Shown: piece after piece, positions 23,946 to 32,593 of the stretch | How positions within the stretch are numbered: position 1 is the stretch's first letter | How the letters are laid out: every line of letters begins with the position of its first letter | From: Methylophilaceae bacterium | Lineage (GTDB): Bacteria > Pseudomonadota > Gammaproteobacteria > Burkholderiales > Methylophilaceae | Direction: 5' to 3' | Length of the DNA stretch: 37,342 bases | Assembly: GCA_026419515.1 (NCBI GenBank) | Contig: JANZZG010000057.1 | Span: 1-37,342, forward strand | The notes under the pieces: model-generated | The model's database searches: none | Told to the model about the DNA's origin: nothing | The model's input: the letters and a program-made list of their open reading frames with translations, nothing else | Made by a program: the position numbers and the translations under genes

Positions 23946-24833
23946 ATGAGCCTTCGTATGCCAGATGCCGATGCTTTACATCGGTTTTTGTTCGCGCAGG
24001 TGCCGATTCGCGGAGAAGTCGTGCGTCTTAATCAGACCTGGTGCACCGTACAGGCGAATCGTAACTACCCACCGCCATTGCGCCGCGCCATGGGCGAGCT
24101 GATGGCCGCGGCGGCGCTGCTCACCGCCACACTCAAAATGCAAGGCTCGATGATCCTGCAGTTGCAGGGGCATGGCCCCGTATCGCTGCTGGTGGTGGAA
24201 TGTGGCACCCAGCTGACAATGCGGGCCACCGCCAAGTGGGCGGGCGAATTGCCTGAAGGTGGCCTGAAAGAATTGGTTGGTGACGGTCGCTTCGCCATCA
24301 CGTTGGAGCCGCGGGGCGGACGACAAACCTACCAGGGCATCGTGCCGCTGGAAGGTGGCAGCGTGGCGGATATCCTGCAAAACTACATGATGCACTCGGA
24401 GCAACTGGAAACGCGCCTGTGGCTATACGCCAACGAAAAGACGGCGGCAGGACTGCTGCTGCAGAAGCTGCCTGGCCGGCCGGAGCAGGATGACGATGCC
24501 TGGAACCGGCTATGCCGACTGGCTGAAACCGTGCAAGCCACCGAGCTCTCGCAGCTGGACGTCGTCACCCTGTTGCGGCGGCTGTTCCATGAGGAGGATG
24601 TGCGTCTGTTCGAACCACAGCCGGTATCGTTTCACTGCGGCTGTTCGCGCGACAGCGTAGCGCGTCTGTTGCGCCTGCTGGGGCCAACGGAGGTGCACGA
24701 CATGCTGCGGGAACAGGGCGCGATCGAGGTGAGCTGCGAATTCTGCAACCGCCGTTACTGCTTCGAGGCCGAGGATACCGAACAGGCATTACGCGATGCA
24801 GTCGGCACATACGACATCCCCACCCGCCATTGA
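23946..24833 (+). CDS. hslO: Redox-regulated chaperone Hsp33
   Basis: A 295-residue Hsp33, a cytosolic holdase activated by oxidation and unfolding. The N-terminal domain includes ADALHRFLFAQVPIRGEVVRL, the LLTATLKMQGSMILQLQGHGPV segment and LRLLEGGSVADILQNY-type helices; the C-terminal redox switch keeps all four zinc Cys as CGC (in SFHCGCSR) and CEFC (in VSCEFCNRRY). An additional Cys follows in RRYCF. The start is the ATG giving MSLRMPDAD; the frame is open upstream only as antisense/shifted sequence of the MCP gene. It lies 35 bases after the MCP stop and converges on the GGDEF-EAL gene. The link to oxidant-sensing CZB is suggestive only. Confidence 0.94.
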   Translation: MSLRMPDADALHRFLFAQVPIRGEVVRLNQTWCTVQANRNYPPPLRRAMGELMAAAALLTATLKMQGSMILQLQGHGPVSLLVVECGTQLTMRATAKWAGELPEGGLKELVGDGRFAITLEPRGGRQTYQGIVPLEGGSVADILQNYMMHSEQLETRLWLYANEKTAAGLLLQKLPGRPEQDDDAWNRLCRLAETVQATELSQLDVVTLLRRLFHEEDVRLFEPQPVSFHCGCSRDSVARLLRLLGPTEVHDMLREQGAIEVSCEFCNRRYCFEAEDTEQALRDAVGTYDIPTRH

Positions 24834-24849
24834 TCGGCTGCCGACACTT

Positions 24850-26967
24850 TCAGCGTTTGAGCAGCGCCTCGAATGCCTCCTTCGGCAGTGGCTTACTCAA
24901 ATGGTAGCCCTGGATTTCATCGCAGCCGATGCCATGCAAGTACGCCTGCTGGTACGCGGTTTCCACACCTTCCGCCACTACCCGCATGCCCAGACTGTGT
25001 CCCAGGGCGACGATGGCCTTGAGTATGGCGCCCTTGGCTGGCGTGGTTTCGAGGCTGTCGACGAAGGTTCTGTCGATTTTCAGCCGGTCCACCGGAAAAT
25101 CCTTGAGGTAGGCCATGCTGGAATAGCCGGTGCCGAAATCGTCGATGGCCAACTTGACCCCGATCGCCTTGAGATCGTTGAGGACGCGGATGAAGTGCGC
25201 GGTATCGTGCACCAACATGCTCTCCGTGATCTCTAGCTCTAGACAGGCCGGATCCAGGCCGGTTTGCTTTAGGACGGCTTGCACCATTTTCACCAAGCCT
25301 CCCCTACGGAACTGGCGTTGCGACACATTGACGGCCACCGGCAGAGACTGGCCCCACTGTGATCCGAGCTGTTTGGCCCAATCGCAGGCGGTTTCGAGCA
25401 CCCATTGGCCGATCTGTTCGATGATGCCGGTTTCCTCGGCGATCGGGATAAAACTGGCGGGCGACACCATGGGCTTGCCAGGTGGCTGCCAGCGTATCAG
25501 GGCTTCGGCACCGCAAATGCGTCCAGTCAGCAGATCGATCTTGGGCTGGTAGTGCAGCAGAAATTCTTGGTTGTCCAATGCGTTGCGTAGCCGGGATTCG
25601 ATATCCAGCCGCTCCATCAGTACTGCATTCAGTTCCCGCGTATAAAACTGGAAGTTGTTGCGTCCATCCTGCTTGGCCTTGTACATGGCGGTATCGGCGT
25701 GTTTGAGCAGGGTGTTCGGATCGCGCCCATCTTCGGGATAAACACTGATGCCGATGCTGCAGGACACCACGAATTCGCGACCGTCGATCAGGCAGGGCTC
25801 GGATACGGCAGCAAGAATGCGGTGCATGCTGCCCGAAATGTCGGCGACATTACGCAGATTGGGGAACAGCAGCACGAATTCATCACCGCCCAGCCGCACC
25901 ACGGTATCGCATTCGCGCACGCATGAGGTAAGCCGCTCCGCCATGGTGAGCAAAAGCTGGTCGCCCGCATGGTGGCCCATGCTGTCGTTGATCAGCTTGA
26001 ACTGGTCGAGGTCGAGAAAGGCCACTGCCAGCTTTCCGCCATGACGGTCGGCCAGGCTGATGTATTGCTGCAGCCGGTCGGCGAGCAGGGTGCGGTTGGG
26101 CAACCCGGTGAGGCTGTCATGGGTGGCCTGGTACTCGATCTGCTGTTCGTAGTTCTTGCGGGCGGTGATGTCTTCCACCGTGCCTTCGTAGAACAGCAGT
26201 TTCCCTGCCTCGTCGCGCACCTCGCGCGCATTTTCGGTGATCCAGATGATATCGCCGTTTTTGCGATAGACCTGCGCCTCGAAGTTGGTCACCTGTCCGA
26301 ACTGGCTCATCAAACGGATGAATTCTCCCCGCTTGCCAGGATCGACGTAGAGCTGTTTCTGGATGTCGGTGATGGCCGACTTCAGTTCCTCGACGGAATC
26401 ATACCCATAGATGCGGGCCAATGCCGGATTGAAATTGAGGTATTGACCATCCGGTGTGGTCTGGTAAATACCCTCGATCGCATTCTCGAAGATGGACCGG
26501 TAACGTGCCTCTGCCTGCAGCGCAGCTTGTTCGCTCTGCTTGCGCCGCGTGATGTCCTCGATAAAGCCTTCCAGCGCCTGAACTTCGCCAGCCTCATTGA
26601 ACAAGGGTGCGCCCCGCTCCAACACCCACCGCACGCTCCCGTCCGCATGGCGAATGCGGTACTCGACCTCGTAGTGCTCCCCTGTTCGCAACGATTCTTC
26701 GATGCGGGTGCGAACCCGCTCGCGATCCTCCTCCAAAGTGAGCTGCTCAAAGCAGACCTTACGATTGTAGAGCAAGTCGCCTGGCGCATAACCGGTCAGC
26801 TGTAGACACCCTTGGCTGACAAAAATCATGGTCCAGTACGCATCGTACAGACAGCAATACACCATGCCGCCAAGATGGTTCAATAATGAGTCCAGCATAC
26901 GCTCCCGGTCCATCAGCAGCGTATGCAGCTCTGGGCTCACTTCAGCGGGTGGAGGCAGCATGTGCAT
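24850..26967 (-). CDS. PAS-PAS-GGDEF-EAL c-di-GMP turnover protein
   Basis: A 705-residue cytosolic protein with two PAS domains (about 25-145 and 150-272), each ending in an EDITxRK-type PAC segment, a GGDEF domain (280-445) and an EAL domain (455-705). The diguanylate cyclase site is intact (RLGGDEFV, GGDEF at 360-364) and an RxxD inhibitory site (RECD, 351-354) is present. The EAL domain has EAL at 488-490, NVS, ELEITES, IDDFGTGYSS, LKIDRTFV and EGVET, so both activities could exist. The direction of net turnover cannot be told from sequence. No membrane helix. The ATG has no clear ribosome site; a second ATG two codons later is equally possible. Confidence 0.94.
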   Translation of the reverse strand: MHMLPPPAEVSPELHTLLMDRERMLDSLLNHLGGMVYCCLYDAYWTMIFVSQGCLQLTGYAPGDLLYNRKVCFEQLTLEEDRERVRTRIEESLRTGEHYEVEYRIRHADGSVRWVLERGAPLFNEAGEVQALEGFIEDITRRKQSEQAALQAEARYRSIFENAIEGIYQTTPDGQYLNFNPALARIYGYDSVEELKSAITDIQKQLYVDPGKRGEFIRLMSQFGQVTNFEAQVYRKNGDIIWITENAREVRDEAGKLLFYEGTVEDITARKNYEQQIEYQATHDSLTGLPNRTLLADRLQQYISLADRHGGKLAVAFLDLDQFKLINDSMGHHAGDQLLLTMAERLTSCVRECDTVVRLGGDEFVLLFPNLRNVADISGSMHRILAAVSEPCLIDGREFVVSCSIGISVYPEDGRDPNTLLKHADTAMYKAKQDGRNNFQFYTRELNAVLMERLDIESRLRNALDNQEFLLHYQPKIDLLTGRICGAEALIRWQPPGKPMVSPASFIPIAEETGIIEQIGQWVLETACDWAKQLGSQWGQSLPVAVNVSQRQFRRGGLVKMVQAVLKQTGLDPACLELEITESMLVHDTAHFIRVLNDLKAIGVKLAIDDFGTGYSSMAYLKDFPVDRLKIDRTFVDSLETTPAKGAILKAIVALGHSLGMRVVAEGVETAYQQAYLHGIGCDEIQGYHLSKPLPKEAFEALLKR

Positions 26968-27044
26968 GGGCGATTTGGGGTTCGTTCGACATTCGGCTTA
27001 CACGATCGCAAGCATGTTTCATGCCACACCTGAATGCCGCGTCC

Positions 27045-27058
27045 CGCCTCATGAGGCG
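27045..27058. repeat. 14-bp perfect palindrome CGCCTCATGAGGCG
   Basis: A perfect 14-bp dyad in the 138-base gap between the methyltransferase stop and the GGDEF-EAL start. It is not followed by a T-run on either strand, so it is a poor terminator; it might be an operator or chance. Nothing else was recognised in this gap. Confidence 0.4.
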
Positions 27059-27105
27059 AGGCCAAAGACCGACATCCCGCACGAGTATGGTGCTTGATGC
27101 GCACC

Positions 27106-27894
27106 TCAATGGGGCGTGTCCATGTGACACTGCCTGACCCGCTCAAATAGGCAGATCGTCGCCGCAGCCGCTGCATTGAGCGATTCCACACGGCCTGGCA
27201 TGGGAATGTGCACCTGCGCGCTGGCGGCCGCCTGCAACGCCGGTGACAATCCAGCGCCTTCATTGCCGATCATGAAAGCCACAGGCCCGCGCAGATCGAG
27301 CGTGTAAAGCGAACGAGGCGCATCCAGGCTGGTGGCCACCGTCAAGCCATGAAATGACGCAACTCGCTGGAGGAGGTCGACGTTTTCTTCGATGTCCACG
27401 ACGAAATGTGCCCCCATGCCACCGCGCAATACCTTGGGCGCCCAGGCATCGCAACATCCTGCCGACAGCCAGACTGCCTGTACGCCAGCCGCAGCGGCAG
27501 AACGCAATAGGGCACCCAGGTTGCCCGGGTCCTGAATTCCTTCCAGCAGTAAGCAGAAATCGGCATTGGCCGCGGCCTGCCGACGTGGGATTTCGATCAC
27601 CGTCAACAGCCCCACAGGGGTTTCCACCGGTGAAATCTCTCGCAACAGGGCGTCCGCCACTATGACACGCGGAACGCTTTCAGCACGCTGCAGCAAGGCA
27701 GTGATTTCTTCGTCACGCATCCCGCTTTCCGAAACCACCAGCCGCTGCGGCATCTGCCCGACATCCAAACAAGCGGCCAACAGATGCGGACCGTCCAACA
27801 ACGTCTGCCCCACTTTGCGTCGCTCACGGGATGAAGTAGCGAGTTTCTTGAGCTGTCTGAACAGCGGGTTGTTGCGAGACCGAAGGAGTTCCAC
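27106..27894 (-). CDS. SpoU/TrmH-family RNA 2'-O-methyltransferase (RlmB/TsnR-like)
   Basis: About 262 residues. I start it at the GTG giving (M)ELLRSRNNPLFRQLKKL, which matches the usual N-terminus of the family; an in-frame ATG 39 bases upstream (27933) lies within a TATAAT box and is less likely. The N-terminal part is a SpoU substrate-binding domain (GQTLLDGPHLL). The SPOUT methyltransferase domain has all three motifs: LLEGIQDPGNLGALLRSA (motif 1), FMIGNEGAGLSP (motif 2) and SLNAAAAATICLFE (motif 3), forming the knotted SAM site. Such enzymes methylate ribose in rRNA or tRNA; the exact target is not predictable. Cys-Cys in GCCDAWAPK is uncommon. Confidence 0.9.
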   Translation of the reverse strand: MELLRSRNNPLFRQLKKLATSSRERRKVGQTLLDGPHLLAACLDVGQMPQRLVVSESGMRDEEITALLQRAESVPRVIVADALLREISPVETPVGLLTVIEIPRRQAAANADFCLLLEGIQDPGNLGALLRSAAAAGVQAVWLSAGCCDAWAPKVLRGGMGAHFVVDIEENVDLLQRVASFHGLTVATSLDAPRSLYTLDLRGPVAFMIGNEGAGLSPALQAAASAQVHIPMPGRVESLNAAAAATICLFERVRQCHMDTPH

Positions 27895-27910
27895 GTGGAT
27901 GTATCGATTT

Positions 27911-27960
27911 TTGTACAATGATGGGGCACGCATTATAGAACGGTCCGACCTTCATTCCGA
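27911..27960. promoter_or_regulatory. Overlapping divergent promoters (methyltransferase and acyl-CoA synthetase)
   Basis: Plus strand: TTGTAC (27911-27916), 17 bases, TATAGA (27934-27939), giving a start near 27946, about 26 bases before the acyl-CoA synthetase ATG. Minus strand: TATAAT at 27932-27937, with a weak TTCGGA 18 bases upstream, giving a start near 27926 ahead of the methyltransferase GTG. The two -10 boxes share four bases, so the promoters should exclude each other. Judged by eye only. Confidence 0.45.
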
Positions 27961-27971
27961 ACGGGCAACCC

Positions 27972-29798
27972 ATGGCAGTTTTCCATGCCAAGCAGTACGA
28001 TCACACGATGGCGCCAGTATCGGCCAGCACACTCGATGGTCTGTTCCATACGCGTGCGCAACGAAGTCCGGATAAGGTCGCTTACCGCTATTTCGATCTT
28101 CTCCAATCCGAATGGCGTAGCCTGACCTGGTCGCAAATGGTCGCCAAAATCGCCCACTGGCAGGCGGCCTTGTCCCGGGAAGGATTGCAAGCGGGGGAGC
28201 GGGTCGCCATCATGCTCAAAAACTGTCCGGAATGGGTGGCGTTCGACCAGGCAGCACTGGGATTGGGGCTGGTGACCGTGCCGCTCTATACTTCCGACCG
28301 GCCGGACAATGCGGCCTATGTGTTACGGGACTGCGGTGCGCGCGTGTTGCTGATCGACAGTGCCGAGCACTGGCGCAGCATCGACGCGGCCGGCGTTGCA
28401 CTGCCCGACCTACGGCGCGTGGTCACGCTGAAAACACCTCCCGAAGGCGATGACGACCCCCGCCTGCGCGGGCTGGATGCGTGGCTACCAGCGACAGGGG
28501 GCGAATTCCGGCATTTGTACAGCGAGCCGAAACGGCTGGCCACCATCATCTACACTTCCGGCACCACCGGAAGGCCCAAGGGGGTAATGCTGAGTCATCA
28601 CAACATCCTGCAGAACCTGCGGGGAATCTTGCATAGCTTCGAAGTCTATGAGAGCGATCACTTTCTGTCGTTTCTGCCCCTTTCGCATACCTTCGAGCGC
28701 ACCGCGGGCTATTACCTGCCGGTGATGGCGGGCGCCACGGTCACCTATGCGCGCTCTTTCCAACAGCTGCAAGAAGACCTGATCCTCACCCGGCCCACCA
28801 TTCTGATGTCTGTACCACGTCTCTATGAACGCATCCATGCCGCCCTGCGCAGCAGACTGGACCAGGGATCGGTCCATGGCCGGTGGCTATTCGAACTGGC
28901 GGTGGAGGTCGGCTTGAGCCGGTTCGAACACCAGCAGGGACGGCAACCGTGGAAGCCGAGCCATCTGTTATGGCCACTGCTCGGGCGGCTGGTTGCGGAC
29001 AAGCTGTCAGCCCGGCTGGGCGGGCGCATCCGCATTGCCGTCTCTGGCGGGGCGGCACTTCCTCCAGAAACGGCGCGCGTGTTCATTGGCCTTGGCATCA
29101 CCATACTGCAAGGGTATGGCCTGACAGAGGCCAGCCCAGTGGTCAGCGTCAACCGACTGGAAGACAACGTCCCTTCCAGCGTAGGTAAGCCTCTGCCTGG
29201 CGTCGAGGTTCGTATCGGCAACAATGGCGCATTGCAGGTACGAGGAGACAATGTGATGATGGGTTACTGGAACAATCCCGAGGCCACCCGTGCCATCCTC
29301 ACCGAGGATGGCTGGCTGGATACCGGCGATGTGGTGCGGATCGACGCCGCAGGACACATTTTCATCACAGGGCGCATCAAAGAGATCATCGTGCTCTCCA
29401 ACGGCGAAAAAGTGCCGCCGGGTGACCTGGAAGCCACCATATTGGTGGATCCATTGTTCGAGCAAGTCATGGTGATCGGCGAAGGCCGCAGCTATCTGGT
29501 GGCATTGGCAGTAGTGAACCGCGAACGGTGGGAAGAAGCCACCCAGGATCATCCCTTACCCGACCCATGGCCAGACGTACTGCAAAACCCACGCGCTCGC
29601 GCTTTCGCTCTGGCCCGTATCGAACGGCGCATCCACGCCTTTCCTGGCTACGCCAAGATCCGCCGGGTGGCACTCCTGTCCGAACCATGGACGGTGGAAA
29701 ACGGGCTACTGACGCCCACCCTCAAGCTCAAGCGCAACCAGGTACTGGCACGCTACCAGCAAGTGATCGAAGCCCTATATGCCGACTTGCCTTCCTAG
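27972..29798 (+). CDS. Long-chain fatty acid-CoA ligase (AMP-forming), FadD15-like
   Basis: A 608-residue adenylate-forming enzyme that activates a carboxylic acid with ATP and CoA. The P-loop-like signature is IIYTSGTTGRPKGVML (192-207); other hallmarks are FLPLSHTFERTAGYYLP, SGGAALPPETARVF, GYGLTEASPVVSVN, the aspartate motif GWLDTGDVV and GRIKEIIVLSNGEKVPP, with a C-terminal lysine in TPTLKLKRNQVL. The presence of the HTFER and GGAALP motifs and the length favour the long-chain acyl-CoA synthetase (FadD15/ACSL-like) group over acetate or aryl ligases. No signal or membrane helix. It is a single gene, divergent from the methyltransferase and convergent with hisC. Confidence 0.9.
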   Translation: MAVFHAKQYDHTMAPVSASTLDGLFHTRAQRSPDKVAYRYFDLLQSEWRSLTWSQMVAKIAHWQAALSREGLQAGERVAIMLKNCPEWVAFDQAALGLGLVTVPLYTSDRPDNAAYVLRDCGARVLLIDSAEHWRSIDAAGVALPDLRRVVTLKTPPEGDDDPRLRGLDAWLPATGGEFRHLYSEPKRLATIIYTSGTTGRPKGVMLSHHNILQNLRGILHSFEVYESDHFLSFLPLSHTFERTAGYYLPVMAGATVTYARSFQQLQEDLILTRPTILMSVPRLYERIHAALRSRLDQGSVHGRWLFELAVEVGLSRFEHQQGRQPWKPSHLLWPLLGRLVADKLSARLGGRIRIAVSGGAALPPETARVFIGLGITILQGYGLTEASPVVSVNRLEDNVPSSVGKPLPGVEVRIGNNGALQVRGDNVMMGYWNNPEATRAILTEDGWLDTGDVVRIDAAGHIFITGRIKEIIVLSNGEKVPPGDLEATILVDPLFEQVMVIGEGRSYLVALAVVNRERWEEATQDHPLPDPWPDVLQNPRARAFALARIERRIHAFPGYAKIRRVALLSEPWTVENGLLTPTLKLKRNQVLARYQQVIEALYADLPS

Positions 29799-29827
29799 AG
29801 CCCCCTGAATAAGTGCTCCAGAAGGGA

Positions 29828-29990
29828 GTGTTGCGGGATTTTGAACTCCGGCCGCTGCGTGGCAGTTTAACGTTCGCTACATTCACGCAAGCCTACGCCG
29901 CAACCTGGGGGGTGTCACACCTTCGCCCAATGCCTTGTGACGTCTTGGTCGCTGCGCACTATGCGCCGCGCAACACATCTTTGTCAGGAT
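29828..29990 (+). repeat. Dispersed intergenic repeat, copy C
   Basis: Fills most of the 194-base gap between the acyl-CoA synthetase and hisC stops. It contains GTTGCGGGATTTTGAACTCC, GGCCGCTGCGT, TTTAACGTTCGCTACATTCA (29866-29885), CGCAAGCCTACGCCGCAACC, matching copy A at both ends and copies B and D in the middle. The last 70 bases resemble the tail of copy B only weakly. No open reading frame or RNA gene was found in it. Confidence 0.72.
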
Positions 29991-29992
29991 AC

Positions 29993-31108
29993 TTAGCTGG
30001 AGATAGAGGTCTCCTCGGCCAACACGGTCTTTAGCGCTTCCAGGAAACGGGTGTTTTCGGTTTCCAGGCCGATGCTCACCCGCAAATATTCCGGCATGCC
30101 GTAAGAAGCGATGGGCCGCACGATCACTCCCTGCCGCAACAGGCCCTGATATACCGCGGCGGCATTGCCGACCCGCACACTGACGAAATTGCCAAACGAG
30201 GGAATGTAGGACAAATTCAGCCGCCGGAAACCGGCTACCATTTGCGCCATCCCGGCCTCGTTGAGGTCGCGGCTGCGGCGCACGAACCCGTCGTCCTCCA
30301 GCGCCGCCGCAGCGGCTTCCAGCGCCAGGCTGTTGACGTTGAACGGCTGGCGCACACGGTTCATGACGTCCGCCACTTGCGGGTGTGCCAACGCATATCC
30401 CACGCGCAGCCCCGCCAGGCCATAGGCCTTGGAAAACGTGCGGGTGACGATCAAGTTGGGGAATTCCGCCAGCCAGGCGATGGCTTCCGACTTGTGTTCA
30501 TCCGCCAGATATTCGTCATAGGCTTCGTCCAGCACCACCAACACCTGCGTTGGGATGGCCCTCAGAAAAGCCCGCAGTTCGACTTTGCCCAACAGGGTAC
30601 CGGTCGGGTTATTGGGGTTGGCGATGAACACCATGCGGGTTTGAGGCGTGATGGCTACCCGCATTGCTTCCAGATCATGGCCATAGTGCACGGCAGGCAC
30701 CGTGATGCCGGTGGCCCCCACCGCCTGCGTCACCAGCGGATAGACCGCGAAGGCATGCTGCGAAAACACGGCCTGGGTGCCGGGCGCCAGAAAGGCGCGG
30801 GCAGCCAGTTCCAGCACGTCGTTGGAACCGTTGCCCAGCACGATCTGGGAGGGGTCTACGCCGAATTTCCGCGTGATCGCTGCCTTCAACACGTAACCGT
30901 TGCCATCCGGGTAACGCGCACCATCCGCCAACCCCGCCCGTAGCGCGGCCATCGCTTTGGGGCTGGTGCCCAGCGGGTTTTCGTTGGAGGCCAGCTTGAC
31001 GATGGTTGATTCCTCCAGCCCCATTTCGCGGGCCAGCTCGGAGATCGGCTTGCCGGGCTGATAAGGGGCAATGGCGCGAACATGCTGCGGCGCAAGGTCG
31101 CACAGCAT
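29993..31108 (-). CDS. hisC: Histidinol-phosphate aminotransferase HisC
   Basis: A 371-residue class I/II PLP aminotransferase, the HisC2 type found outside the his operon next to aromatic amino acid genes; it converts imidazole acetol phosphate to histidinol phosphate and may also accept prephenate or phenylpyruvate. Visible are [58 protein letters not shown] and the PLP-lysine motif [19 protein letters not shown] start at the ATG giving MLCDLAPQH (GGGA about 9 bases upstream), which fits family length; a GTG 36 bases earlier is possible. It follows pheA after 49 bases. In many relatives tyrA and aroA come next; here a repeat follows. Confidence 0.93.
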   Translation of the reverse strand: MLCDLAPQHVRAIAPYQPGKPISELAREMGLEESTIVKLASNENPLGTSPKAMAALRAGLADGARYPDGNGYVLKAAITRKFGVDPSQIVLGNGSNDVLELAARAFLAPGTQAVFSQHAFAVYPLVTQAVGATGITVPAVHYGHDLEAMRVAITPQTRMVFIANPNNPTGTLLGKVELRAFLRAIPTQVLVVLDEAYDEYLADEHKSEAIAWLAEFPNLIVTRTFSKAYGLAGLRVGYALAHPQVADVMNRVRQPFNVNSLALEAAAAALEDDGFVRRSRDLNEAGMAQMVAGFRRLNLSYIPSFGNFVSVRVGNAAAVYQGLLRQGVIVRPIASYGMPEYLRVSIGLETENTRFLEALKTVLAEETSISS

Positions 31109-31157
31109 GGTCACGTTCCCACTGACAACACGATCATCGGTCACGACGGCAAATCCA

Positions 31158-32237
31158 TCAAGGAATGGCGACGGGATATGAACCCAGCACTTTCAGGAAG
31201 GTGGCCTTTTGCTCGATTTGCGCCAACGCACGCGCCACTGGCGCATCACTGCGGTGACCTTCGATATCCACGAAGAATACATATTCCCACATCCCGGTGT
31301 GGGACGGCCGTGACTCCAGCTTGGTCATGCTGACGCCGTTCTCGGCCAGCGGTGAAAGCAGCTGGACAACCGCACCGGGCACGTTGCGCGCCGACATCGC
31401 CAGCGAGGTCTTGTCCTTGCCCGACGGCGCCACGTCATGATTGGCCAGCACCAGGAAGCGCGTCGTATTGCGCGGGTCGTCCTCGATGTTCTCTGCCAGC
31501 AGGCCAAGGCCGAACAGCTCGCCGGCGCGCCGGCTGGCGATGGCAGCCACCCGATCGTCGTCGGCAGCCAGCCGGGCCGCCTCGGCATTGCTGGCCACTG
31601 CTTGCCGCGCCACGCCCGGCAGGTTCAGGTTGAGCCATTCGTGGCACTGGGCCAGCGACTGGGCATGGGCGTAGACGCGCTGCAATGCGGCCTTGTCCAC
31701 CGCCCGCGACAACAGATTGTGGTGGACCGGCAGTGCCACCTCGCCACAGATGCTGAGCGTACCGGCCAAAAGCAGATCGAGTGTGCGGCCAATGGCCCCT
31801 TCGGTGGAATTTTCCACTGGCACCACACCATAATCCACTTGGCCTGATTCCACCGCGCGAAACACCTCGTCGATGGAAGCACACTGCACCGGGCTGGATA
31901 GTCCACCGAACTGTTTGAGCGCCGCCTCTTCGCTATAAGTACCGAGCGGGCCGAGAAATGCCACCGTGAGCTGCTTTTCCAACGCTCGGCACTGTGACAT
32001 CACGCTACGGAAGATGGCAGCCACAGCTTCACCAGACAACGGCCCGGGGTTGGACGCCAGCACACGTCGCAGGATCTGGGCCTCCCGCTCAGGCCGGTAA
32101 ATCGGCCCGTCATTCTTGAGACTACCGATGTCACGCGCAAGCTGCGCGCGCTGATTCAGCAGCGCCAGCAACTCATCGTCAATGGCGTCGATGCGGTCAC
32201 GTAGTTGTTTGAGTCGTTCTTCGCTCATCGGAATCAT
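31158..32237 (-). CDS. pheA: Bifunctional chorismate mutase/prephenate dehydratase PheA (P-protein)
   Basis: A 359-residue P-protein for phenylalanine synthesis (chorismate to prephenate to phenylpyruvate). The AroQ-type chorismate mutase domain (about 5-88) has [26 protein letters not shown]; the dehydratase domain (about 90-270) starts [16 protein letters not shown] and has [12 protein letters not shown] and the catalytic NTTRFLVL; the C-terminal ACT domain (about 275-355) has [26 protein letters not shown], the phenylalanine-binding GAxV and ESRP motifs, so feedback inhibition is expected. The ATG follows directly on the stop codon of the serA remnant (TGAATG). A second ATG three codons later is equally plausible. 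Confidence 0.95.
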   Translation of the reverse strand: MIPMSEERLKQLRDRIDAIDDELLALLNQRAQLARDIGSLKNDGPIYRPEREAQILRRVLASNPGPLSGEAVAAIFRSVMSQCRALEKQLTVAFLGPLGTYSEEAALKQFGGLSSPVQCASIDEVFRAVESGQVDYGVVPVENSTEGAIGRTLDLLLAGTLSICGEVALPVHHNLLSRAVDKAALQRVYAHAQSLAQCHEWLNLNLPGVARQAVASNAEAARLAADDDRVAAIASRRAGELFGLGLLAENIEDDPRNTTRFLVLANHDVAPSGKDKTSLAMSARNVPGAVVQLLSPLAENGVSMTKLESRPSHTGMWEYVFFVDIEGHRSDAPVARALAQIEQKATFLKVLGSYPVAIP

Positions 32238-32567
32238 TCATTGCGCATCGTGCATGGGCAGTGTGCTTACTTGGCGCACCCCATCGAGGGTACACAGTCG
32301 GTCCACCCCCGCCTCAAGCACGGCGCGATCCAAATCGACCAGGGTATAGATAGGCCATCTCGTTGCGCGATTTGTTGACCATGTTGTGAATGTTGAGGCC
32401 CGCCGCCGCCATGCTACCCGAAATCTGCCCCAGCATGTTGGAGCAGAACGCACCAGAATGGCATCAGGGCCGACCACCTCGCTACCGGTGTCGTATCGTT
32501 CTGGGGGTGGCCGTTTGAGACCAGGCACGGCAAGCTTATTGAGGATCAAAATACGATACTTGATCAC
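32238..32567 (-). pseudogene. serA: Remnant of serA (D-3-phosphoglycerate dehydrogenase): internal deletion and frameshifts
   Basis: Between serC and pheA, a 330-base relic with an intact ribosome site (AAGGGGG) and GTG start. The first 42 codons match the SerA N-terminus (IKYRILILNKLAVPGLKR, then PDAILVRSA). Directly after, near 32440, the sequence jumps to the C-terminal ACT domain (NMLGQISGSMAAAGLNIHN, then MVNKSRNEMAY), read in a shifted frame. A tandem CTATCTAT at 32346-32353, 4 bases more than expected, returns to the first frame for YTLVDLDRAVLEAG to the stop. About 290 residues, including the whole NAD- and substrate-binding region, are missing compared with the roughly 400-residue family, so no activity is possible. 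A misassembly is an alternative explanation. serB and serC are intact, so a working serA is expected elsewhere. Confidence 0.85.
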
Positions 32568-32593
32568 GACACCCCCTTGCCGCAGGAACGCGG

